Source of the DNA: a virus
Virus record (IMG/VR): IMGVR_UViG_3300030333_006292
Coordinates: 6,908 to 70,907 of that record
DNA: 64,000 nucleotides
Direction: 5' to 3' (one strand)
The notes under the pieces: model-generated
Database searches by the model: none
Told to the model about the DNA's origin: nothing
What the model saw: only the letters and a program-made list of their open reading frames with translations
Position numbers and translations under genes: made by a program
Part shown: positions 35,278 to 44,500 of the stretch, piece after piece
How the letters are laid out: the number at the start of each line of letters is the position of its first letter
Position numbering within the stretch: the stretch's first letter is position 1

Positions 35278-36062
35278 CAAGCCCATTTGTAGAAAAAAAT
35301 AAAGACTTTATAATCAAAGAGTATACTAAGAACAATAAGAGTACTTACGAAATTGCTCAGTCTCTTAATACATACCCAAACAAGATTAGAAGAACTCTTA
35401 TCATGCTTGGTGTCGATCTTAGAGATAGAAGTTCTGCTCAGACAAACGCTATCAAATCAGGACGGCATGAGCATCCAACTAGGGGCAAAAAGAGAACTGA
35501 CGCTGAAAAAGTAGCCATTAGCGACGGAATGGCTAATTTCTGGGAAAACATGGAGGAGAATGAGCGTAAGAGGCGCTCAGACCTCTCTAAAAAGCAATGG
35601 CAGGAGATGTCTGACGAAGACAAGGCTAACCTCAGAAGGCTCGCTGCTGAGGCTGTGAGGAAGGCTAGTAAAGAAGGCTCAAAAATAGAAAAATTTGTAA
35701 AAGAGGGATTGACCTTAGCTGGATACGATGTTATCTTTCACAAGAAGGGTTTGGTTGCAAACAACAAATTAGAAGTGGATTTATTCATCCCTTCTCTTAA
35801 AACGGCAATAGAAATCGACGGCCCTGCTCACTTCCTTCCTATTTGGGGAGAAGAAAGTTTACAAAAGAACATTAGAGCAGATTCAGAAAAAGCTGGTTTG
35901 TTGATTAGCGGAGGATTTGTTGTTCTAAGAATTAAAAATATTACCAGAAATGTATCTTCCAAAAACATGAGAGATAGTTTAAATTTGATTATCTCAGAAC
36001 TAAAGAAGATTGATAAAAAGTTTCCGCCTAAAACAAAGAGGCTGATAGAAGTAGAAGTTTAG
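35274..36062 (+). CDS. putative free-standing homing endonuclease (PD-(D/E)XK/DUF559-like)
   Basis: Protein of 262 aa. Residues about 15-50 look like a helix-turn-helix (TYEIAQSLNTYPNKIRRTLI). Residues about 70-115 are rich in charge and resemble DNA-binding NUMOD-type repeats (GKKRTDAEKVAISDGMANFW, then KKQWQEMSDEDK). Residues about 165-225 hold a nuclease core: KLEVDLFIPSLKTAIEIDGP (D, then E-x-D), AHFLP, and FVVLRIKN, as in DUF559 and Vsr-like enzymes. It sits between unrelated modules, as phage homing endonucleases often do. A restriction or repair nuclease is the alternative. Confidence 0.72.
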   Translation: MTSPFVEKNKDFIIKEYTKNNKSTYEIAQSLNTYPNKIRRTLIMLGVDLRDRSSAQTNAIKSGRHEHPTRGKKRTDAEKVAISDGMANFWENMEENERKRRSDLSKKQWQEMSDEDKANLRRLAAEAVRKASKEGSKIEKFVKEGLTLAGYDVIFHKKGLVANNKLEVDLFIPSLKTAIEIDGPAHFLPIWGEESLQKNIRADSEKAGLLISGGFVVLRIKNITRNVSSKNMRDSLNLIISELKKIDKKFPPKTKRLIEVEV

Positions 36063-36074
36063 TTGAGGTGATTT

Positions 36075-36827
36075 ATGGCTAAAGACGTTATTGAAGAAGA
36101 ATTATTTGAAGAAGAGGTTGAGGAGTCTGTTAAAGATATTGACAGCCGCCCATCCATGATGGATGATGAATGGAGTGACTATGTTATGAGTCATTTCAAA
36201 TCCAACGAATTAATTGATGGCAACCCTATTTGTGCTGGACTGAGAAGGGTTGCGGAATTGCTTTTAGGTGACATCGTTAATTCTGGTCCTGTAGAAGTAT
36301 ATCCAGCTATGGATACTAATGGGCCGGGAAGAGCAACTGTGGTTTTCCAAGTTGTAATTGACTGGTTCAACTCAGGAACCTACCGTACATACAAAGAAGT
36401 AGCTGATGTATGGCATGGTAATACTGATGATTTATTTTGCGCTCATCCTGTCGCTACTGCTAGCACAAGGGCTGAGGGTAGGGCTTTGAGAAAGGCTCTG
36501 AAATTAAGATGTCTTGCAGCAGAAGAACTTGCTAAGAAAGACATTGTTGACATTGTTAAAAAGACTGTTGCTGTATCAACTGATGATACATATAACCCAG
36601 CTGAAAGTATAACTTCTCAGCAGGTGCAGTTTATAGACAAAAGATGCGCGGGCTTAGATATTAACGTGATCAAATTCATCAATATTGGTGAACACGATTA
36701 CGCTGATATAAAAGATATAAGTAGAGATACTGCTAAGGATATGATAAAATATTTAAATCAGTATCAAAACGAAGATGTTAAAATTCCAAGTACTATAACC
36801 GGTTATGATAAGAATTGGAGAAATTGA
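36075..36827 (+). CDS. possible single-strand annealing/recombination protein
   Basis: Protein of 250 aa with an acidic N-terminus and a good GAGGTGA ribosome binding site. The central ATASTRAEGRALRKALKLR (about 134-152) is similar to the helix found in Erf/Sak-type annealing proteins, and the C-terminal TSQQVQFIDKRCAGLDINVI and later DISRDTAKDMIKYLNQY resemble the tail of such proteins. The match is by pattern only. The location beside a nuclease gene and away from virion genes fits a recombination role. Confidence 0.55.
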   Translation: MAKDVIEEELFEEEVEESVKDIDSRPSMMDDEWSDYVMSHFKSNELIDGNPICAGLRRVAELLLGDIVNSGPVEVYPAMDTNGPGRATVVFQVVIDWFNSGTYRTYKEVADVWHGNTDDLFCAHPVATASTRAEGRALRKALKLRCLAAEELAKKDIVDIVKKTVAVSTDDTYNPAESITSQQVQFIDKRCAGLDINVIKFINIGEHDYADIKDISRDTAKDMIKYLNQYQNEDVKIPSTITGYDKNWRN

Positions 36828-37162
36828 TGAAAGTAACTTATACTGGAACTAACGGCAGATTGAAGGTTGAATTAGAAGCGGAATCACAGGTTGATTTATT
36901 TCAACAACTAAGTGAATTCCAAGAAATTTTTGATGAAACCGAATGTGGTAAATGTCAAAGTGAAAACCTAAGATTTGTTGTGCGTAACGTAGATGACAAC
37001 CTCTACTACGAACTGAAATGTTTGGACTGTGGAGCTAGATTGTCATTTGGCACAATGAAGAAAGGCGGGAGATTATTCCCACGCCGAAAGAACAAGGATG
37101 GCGAATGGCTACCTGATCGTGGATGGGTTAAATGGAACCCTGATACGAAAAAGGAAGAATAG
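36827..37162 (+). CDS. zinc-ribbon protein of unknown function
   Basis: Small protein (111 aa) with a zinc ribbon: CGKC and CLDC are about 28 residues apart. The N-terminal MKVTYTGTNGRLKVELEAES looks like beta strands, and the C-terminus is basic and Trp-rich (GEWLPDRGWVKWNPDTKK). ATG 36827 overlaps the previous stop (TGATG) and has GGAG upstream, so it is preferred over TTG 36815. Nucleic-acid binding is plausible. Last gene of the + strand block. Confidence 0.72.
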   Translation: MKVTYTGTNGRLKVELEAESQVDLFQQLSEFQEIFDETECGKCQSENLRFVVRNVDDNLYYELKCLDCGARLSFGTMKKGGRLFPRRKNKDGEWLPDRGWVKWNPDTKKEE

Positions 37163-37178
37163 TCAAAGGATTGAAAAG

Positions 37179-37213
37179 AAAAGCCCGACTCGTGAGAGAC
37201 GGGCTTTTTTTAT
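37179..37213. terminator. bidirectional intrinsic terminator
   Basis: Hairpin at the convergent junction: AAAAGCCCG (37179-37187) pairs with CGGGCTTTT (37200-37208), with an inner CTC/GAG stem, one A/A mismatch and a GTGA loop. A T-run (37205-37211) follows on the + strand, and the A-rich left flank gives a U-rich run on the - strand. It can end both gene blocks. Confidence 0.9.
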
Positions 37214-37231
37214 TTGTAACGTGAGTTCTGT

Positions 37232-37945
37232 TTACAGATACTCTAGTTCGACATATAGACCATACTGAGTTTTACTTCCAATACTGTCTGGAGAAGCTGT
37301 GATAGCAAGATACCAGTCATGTTGAGTGTATTGACCAGTATTGGTATTTCCTGCACCAGCAAATTGACCACTTGGTCCGGGAGACTGAGATAAAGGAACT
37401 ATAATACCACTACCGCCAACGGTGTTAGTACCAGTAGGTAATCTGTCACTAGCATTTGGGGATCCTGACATTCCAGAAAATACATCTGTACCATCGTGAG
37501 TAGGATCTCCCCACCATTTAGCATCCCCAGAGCCTTCAACAAGCCCGTAGGTTAATCTAGGGTTAAGAAGTTCAGCTACTCTGGTAGTCACACCACTAGC
37601 TGCGTGATCCTTGTTATTTCTGTCAAATATTCTTAAACGAACATTTTGAGTTTTGACAGCTGAATTGTTGGTAAATCGTATATTACAGGTAGCGTTCTTA
37701 TTAGGAATATACTTCAAACCAGTTGGTGGAACAATGTTGGGAGCATATCCCTGCGTAGCATTGTAATACTTAATATTGTTAGCACTACCGGCGTTATTTG
37801 AGCCAGTGCCATCGGTTATAAAGGTAGTATCTTGCCATTTATTAAGTTCAACAGACTGACCAAAAGAGCCGCCAAAAAAGCCTAATCCAGAGCCTGTTAA
37901 GTTATTTATGGCTGTACTACCAGCATAAAAGGATATAGTAGCCAT
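37232..37945 (-). CDS. probable virion protein, terminal gene of tail block
   Basis: Protein of 237 aa, low in charge and rich in Gly, Asn, Ser and Thr, as is usual for extracellular beta-rich phage proteins (decoration, fibre or tail tip). A possible beta-sandwich is suggested by CNIRFTNNSAVKTQNVRLRI in the middle and DWYLAITASP with YGLYVELEYL at the end. GGAG precedes its start. It is last in the - strand virion block. I cannot say which virion part it forms. Confidence 0.7.
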   Translation of the reverse strand: MATISFYAGSTAINNLTGSGLGFFGGSFGQSVELNKWQDTTFITDGTGSNNAGSANNIKYYNATQGYAPNIVPPTGLKYIPNKNATCNIRFTNNSAVKTQNVRLRIFDRNNKDHAASGVTTRVAELLNPRLTYGLVEGSGDAKWWGDPTHDGTDVFSGMSGSPNASDRLPTGTNTVGGSGIIVPLSQSPGPSGQFAGAGNTNTGQYTQHDWYLAITASPDSIGSKTQYGLYVELEYL

Positions 37946-37970
37946 TTATTTCTCCAATTAAATCTATATT

Positions 37971-37976
37971 ATTATA
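37971..37976 (-). promoter_or_regulatory. weak candidate -10 element upstream of the terminal virion gene
   Basis: On the - strand the 36-base gap before this gene holds TATAAT followed by AATATAG. No -35 box is visible at the usual spacing. A separate promoter for the last gene would allow high expression, but AT-rich chance matches are common here. Confidence 0.2.
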
Positions 37977-37981
37977 CACCA

Positions 37982-38533
37982 TTACTCGAAAAAGCCTTTA
38001 GTTTTCTTCTTCTTCTTGTATGGAAAAATCTTGTTAAGCTTATCCTGACGTTCTGAGCATCCACAATCCTCTCCAACAACCTTCTTAACTATCTTCTTAA
38101 TACCGGTAGCCTTAGTAAACTTAGCAAAAGTATCCCCAAAACCTCTTGATTCAACTGGTATTTCTTTATCACCCATGAAAAATTCTTCTTCTGGAGTAGG
38201 GTCTTCTGATATAAAAAACCCAGTTCCTGCGGAATTATCTTGTTGTGGCAGTGGTTCAGGCTCTCTTACTCTTTGCATAGGTCCTTCGCCTCTTTCCCAT
38301 GCATCAAAATGATGTTGACTATATTTGCACAAATTTCTTAAGTGTGGAGATTTTATACATTTATGCCTGTCACAAAAAAATGTTGTTTTACCACCAGAGC
38401 ATTCGCAAGGTGTAATTACATCTTCTTCAGTCAAAACAGCAAAATTATTGTTCTGATGTTTTATCTGGTCTTCTTCTACAGGAAAAAACCCAGTTTCTTT
38501 GTCTTTACTTTTTCCACACTTATTACAAGCCAT
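37982..38533 (-). CDS. small Cys-rich protein with C-terminal DCGC motif
   Basis: Protein of 183 aa. The N-terminus has CNKCGKS, CECSGG and FFCDRHKCIKSPHLRNLC, which look like zinc-binding sites. A Pro/Glu-rich acidic linker follows (about 90-130). The C-terminus has ATGIKKIVKKVVGEDCGCSE followed by RQDKLNKIFPYKK, a compact motif of a helix, DCGC and LN.xFP that I associate loosely with other marine phage proteins. AAAGGA precedes the start. Its role is unknown; it lies between the giant gene and the last virion gene. Confidence 0.72.
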   Translation of the reverse strand: MACNKCGKSKDKETGFFPVEEDQIKHQNNNFAVLTEEDVITPCECSGGKTTFFCDRHKCIKSPHLRNLCKYSQHHFDAWERGEGPMQRVREPEPLPQQDNSAGTGFFISEDPTPEEEFFMGDKEIPVESRGFGDTFAKFTKATGIKKIVKKVVGEDCGCSERQDKLNKIFPYKKKKKTKGFFE

Positions 38534-38544
38534 TATTTTTTCCT

Positions 38545-41500
38545 TTATATTTGATCAAATGCTTGCCTACGCTCACCAGAAGAATCAGTCACAAATGGAT
38601 TATAGTCTACAGCTTTATCTCTAGTAACCTTAAAATGCATTCTCATTGCTTCGCGATAGCTATCATCAATGTCTGGATCTGGATTTCTGGCAGGACTACC
38701 CAATATGCCATAACAGTTGTTTTTGCCTGTATAATATGTCAGAGGAGATATCTTTCCGCAACAAAATGCACTTCCCGTTCCAAAGAAATCAAATGATAAG
38801 TCAGCCTCTGAGTCATTACCTACACCATAAGCAGGAGTATATTCGCCAATGTTAATGTTGAAGGACCCACCATGTCTTGACCAATTACCTTTTATCTCTA
38901 CATTTGGCACAAACTCCCCTTCATCATTCACTTCCCAAGCTTTTCCATAATCAGCTGCTTTACCAATACCATCAGCAACCTGCATATTCGGATCTAGCCC
39001 CCAAGTCACTCCTTTGTATATGTTCTTAGCCTTTCCTAGCCCTACCTCATGACCAAACTTCATTTGAGCCTCATTAGGCCTTTGTTGAGTAGGTATTGAT
39101 CTTCCTTTGCATAAAGAAATAAGGTGATAATCCGTTTTTTTCAAAGGTCCGGCTTCCCATATGCAACTTTGAGAAATTCTACATTCTCTACCAAAGTATG
39201 GATGTTCACCAAGAAAATCTTCAATCGTACCGTTAGTATTTTGGCTTAAGTATTCTTCAAGCCTCGCTTTGTAGAAATTATCCATAGCCTTACAGTCATG
39301 TATATGTTCATACGCTTCTTTTGTACTGTTGTCTTTTTCTCCTTGCGGGTACATCTTAAAGCAGTTTGGATTTAACTTTGATTCATCTTCTGTGCAGTTT
39401 ACGTCAATCTTGCTTACTGTTGTTGGGTCTAAGGTCTCGACATTAAGCCCGTGAGAACTACCAATATTGGTGGTGCTAAACTTAGATTTTGTTTCTACCC
39501 ATTCGTTGCCAGCCTTTTCGCAGTCAGCTTTATTTTCATATTGCCAATCTACATTTTCTTCATCATCAACACAACGATCAACTTTTGTTTCATCTACTGT
39601 ACATGATTTAGGGTCTTCATTAAATCTGCATGGATAAAAAGCATTACAATCTGCTTCTGTCTTATAAGACTCGCATTCAGTTTTTAATAGTAAGCCGCTA
39701 TGGGATTCATGAACCGTTCCTCCGTGATATCTTCTGTCACTGTCAGCCACAGCAGATACATGAAGCTCTTCATGAAGTGCAAAGCTCCTTTCATCAATAA
39801 CCTTTATAACATGACCACCATCCACAGGAGATTTAGGACATTTCCATTTAGGTTGTGAATTATTTACATTTGGGTTAGACATATCCTCACACTGACCATG
39901 AAATGTTTTGCACATGTCAGCACACATCCATTTTGGATGTCTAGCGTTTGGCCCTTCATCAGGCTTCCAAGCGTCTAAGTCGCAATTTAAAGTTCCAACA
40001 TTAGGAATGAATTCATTTCCGCATACATCGTTGTCTGCGCTTCCTTCTGCGCTTTCAAATTCATCATGAGGTTCTGTGACAGCCCAATAACCTTTCCAGA
40101 CACGTTCACAATCAAACTTATCAATTTGGTCTTGTTTGTCATACCAATAATTAGGCATAAGGTCAGGAGAACTCCAAGTCCAGACCCCGCCTGAGTTTTC
40201 ACACTCAATCTTGTTTTTAGCATCGAAAGGTCGTTTATCTCCACTTTCCTCATCTGTCTGAGTAGCACCATTACAAGATCCTTGATCATTTCGTGATTTG
40301 AGACACCTGCTTTTATAAGTCACAAGACCGCTTAGTAGTATCTTTTCTCCCGTTATTAAGTCATGACGATAATCTGTAGTAACTTTTGTGTACTCAAATC
40401 TTCCGTGTTCATTCCAAGTATTAGATGCTGCCTCACATTTTGCTTTGTCAAGAATACCGCTATCTTCTCCCCTGCTATTTTCGCACCAAGGAAGCGCCGT
40501 ATATACGTTTTCAACACTGCTTATTGTAAGTCTTTTTCTATATTCTTCTTTGAAGTTATCCCAATTTGGGCCATGTGGATGTTTAGCGCTAGCTCTTTCC
40601 CAAACACTATTTACATGAGCTTCAGTTAATTTATGGCCCATTCTTCCTGCCGCAATACCGTAAGTATCGTCCAAACTTTCTAGTTCTATGGAGCTTGCAT
40701 TTTGATGATGCACTGGGAATATGCCTTCACCATAAGGTTGTGCAGCTATAACTACTCTTTTGTATGCATCTCCAACATACAAAAATCTATCACGATCTTG
40801 CAGTCCATCTATTTGTGTTAACCATTCCCCATTATGATCGGTTGTCCCCAACCTCTCTATGCGTTCACGGTCATCCCTAAAAGCATCATACTTAACATCG
40901 CTTTTTTTGTATGTCATAGGGGTTATGATGTTATAAAGGTTTCTGTCATAACCACTATTTTTAGAAGATAATGCCCAGCCTTTATTGACTTTTATTCTTA
41001 GTATTCCATGATCTGGCCGTTTTTCTCCCTTTGGAATATCATAGGCCAGCTTAGATACATGACTGGCTAGTTGATAACATCCACCAAAGTCATTGAATGC
41101 GCAGTCACTTCTTCTGTGGCAATCTACATCTCTTAAGGTCTCACATTGAGGTAGTTTACTCTCATACTCAGCATTTAAGTCAATTCCAAAATTAGGTAAC
41201 TGAGGGTTTTTGCTCAGGTTGTCTCTACTATAACCAGATTGATTTCCAGTTTCAGTTTCTAACCTGTCTTGAGTTCCTACACTAACCACATGAGGATTGT
41301 GATACACCGTATGTTCTTCACTAAATTTTATTTTATTGTGTATGCCGGGATGGTGTATTGGACCACCAATATTACAAACTTTATCTGGATCATTGACAGC
41401 TCTACTAGATATAGATCTAACAATTAAAGTATCATACTTTCCTGTATGTTGATAAGGGTGGTCATAGTGAACCCCTTCTTCTTCTGGATAGTCATCATAT

Positions 41501-44500
41501 TCCCAGCCAAGAACTTGAAATTGTTCATCAGTTTTCTTGCGAGGCAATCTAGTAGTTGTTCCTGTGCATGATCCAACCTTGTGACCACAAGCAACAAGGC
41601 CATTCCTTACTTGGAAAGAACAACATCCATTGCAAGGAGACTCTCCTCCGCATTGTTTAGAAGGTATTCCCTGACAGCCGTCCATGCATTCTTCACCGAA
41701 GCTTTCATCAGCACCATAAGGAACCCAACCTTTGCACCAACTGGGCAATAACGGACTTACAGTAGAACATCGAGGATTACCTCCATTAAATGCAGCACAA
41801 TCAATTGCGAAACCGTTACCTTGATAATATTCCACAGTTTCGAGTTGTCTTCCACGATTTGGATTTGCAACGCCGTTTACGACATCTCTTACATCAATGC
41901 ATACCCCCATGGTTTCAAGCTGTCGCTTTGTTCCCCATTGCTGATTGAATGCACAGGCAGGCCACCACCCTTGAAGGCCAATATGAGGACCTCCTAATTG
42001 GTAATCTGGATGGCTAACTGGAGAGAGAAATGTATCGCCCGGAAGAACATTAGCCCTACCGAAGGAGGTCTCATGTCTTTCATATTTAAGCTGATCTTTA
42101 ACAGCTTGATGACCCCTAAAGTCTCCACTTATAGGAGTACCATCATTTAAATATCCTGACCAAAAATCATATTGATATTTTGATATATTGTTTGTATGTC
42201 TTTGCTTAGCATTCGCAATAGGCTTCGCTTGTTCAAGAGCAAAGTAACCCTTGCAATTAACACAATTATCTTGCATAGGTAGAGGGCAAGGAGGTTTATA
42301 ATCAAGATGTGGTAATGCAAATGGAGAAGCGTTAGTGCCTATAGAAGCACAATTTGGTTGAGTACAAGTTACTGTTTCCCACAGCAAGTTCATTTCTGAA
42401 GTAGGCTTGCCGTCATCATCGTAACCGTAAGTTCCACCAGAACCCAAACAGGTTCCTAAGTTTCCTATTACTGGCCTATCTACGTCATCATATTTATTTT
42501 TGTAGCATCCCATTGTCACACGCATGTAATATGCATCTGTTCTCTCAACAGGAATTGGAGGTTTTTTCCAGAATGTTCTCCATTGTTGCATTCCACAATC
42601 GCTACATCCGGCTTTTGTCATATCTGCCCATGTACCAAATATAGCTCTAGTTTGAGAACCATCGCAATGACCTGAACAAGCTCTTATTCTGGCGACTTCT
42701 CTTTGTGCGCCAGCACAGCAAGGATGAGTAGGGTTAGTTTGTGTACAATATAGGTTCTCAGTTCCATCTAAAAGTGTTCTACCGCAGTTTTCACGGGTAC
42801 ACTGATTTCTTATTCCCGGCTGTGTTTTGTTTAGTGAGTGATTGAAAATAGGGTCAACACACATGAATGTCGGGTCGTTATCATTTGCAAAAGGGTCTGT
42901 ATTACAACCTTCAGGATATTCATGATGGCTGCAATTATAATCTGCGGATAGCCCCTTTGTAGTTTCAGATACTTTCTCATCTGCATAAATAGTTCCTGCT
43001 ATATCTATTCTTGTAGGCTCAACAGAATAATCTATCTCATCAGTTGGATTACCTTCTTCGTCAACGATTTTAGGATAAACGGCATCAACTATTGGGAACC
43101 ATTCTGTAGCCCAATGGTCACCATTGAAGTGCATAGGAATGTTTTTATCAAACCCCATTCCCGGACATCCAGAAACTTCTCCATGAACAGGACCCCAGCA
43201 ATTCCTTACAAAATCTTCAGGCGTACTGTCACCAGCACTAAAACTACTTTCATTGCCACTTACCGTTACACAGCTAGCTCCTCCGGGATTAACTCTACCT
43301 CTTCCTGAGCCATCTCCAGATACAGTACCTCCGGCATTTCTACAAGAACCTTCTGTTACATGGCATGTAGAAGTAAATTTACCATTGATTTTACAAGGAA
43401 TACAGTCGCAGCATGAGATGATACCTTGCTCGCCCATTTGTGTAACTTCTGGTACAAATCTTGGCAGACATTTGTCAGGCACATTTCCCGGCCACCCACT
43501 GCATATATTGTTACCAGCGGCAGTATAACAACACATGGTGTGGCCACCACTGGTGTCTTGCACACAGTTTGGTAAATTATCCCCATCCCCATCTTCACAC
43601 CGGCCATTGCGAAAAGTGGCGAAGTCGCATTCTTCGTCAGAGAAATTTTCTTCATCAATACCACATGAACCCGGTGGCGAGAACACGCAGTATGGATCTG
43701 CGTTACAATTTGCTTCATTTTGGTGTTGTTCGCAATCATTGTTTATCTGGTCTCTAGTCCGTAATTGCTTACACTTAGTTGATGCGCCTCCTACAGCTAC
43801 TTTCTTTTGAATTAAAGGACTAGGAGTATCACTGTCTACAGGTATATTCCTTGATTGCCCGACATCCAAGTCATTACAAGGGTAACATTTTTCGATCTGT
43901 TCTTTAGTTGGAAGATGAAGTTTATTACAGTCTTGTATCCGTTCCCAAGGTTGACAATCATCATCACAACAAGCATCTTTGAAAGTTGTGCCAGAAGGAC
44001 AATTCCATTCACCATTTCCTGATGGATCTGGCATGTGATACTTAAATCCATCCCAACATTTACTGTAGCCAACGATGCCTATTTTAGCGTCTGTGCAACC
44101 ATGTTTTTGAGCGCAAGCTGCTTGCGTAGTGCCTTCAGCTAAACACGAATCATAACCTTCTTTTAACTTTTCCCAATTAATAGGTCTATTGCCAAATTTA
44201 TAATCTTCATCCCAAGGGCATTTGCAAAAACCTCCGTTCTTTGCTCTATGAGCTTCATCACACTCGTCCCATCCTCCGCAAGCAAATATATCAGACTCAA
44301 TTCCGGTTGGCTCTTTTCTGTGTAGGAAAAGTGTATGAGGGACCCTATTTGTACCTGTTTTATCATCACCAAAGTAGGTTTCATGATTGTCATCATATGG
44401 ATCTGACAGTCTCTTCGCCGAAATCCCAGAGAAAAAGTCTTCATTATCAGTGGAGTAAGAGGGTTCTAATATATTGTGATCTGCACATGTAGGACAATGT

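Noticed and set aside
37163-37231. Additional small gene in the convergent gap
   Set aside because: The stretch is 69 bases and is taken up by the hairpin terminator; no start codon with a ribosome binding site leads a useful frame.
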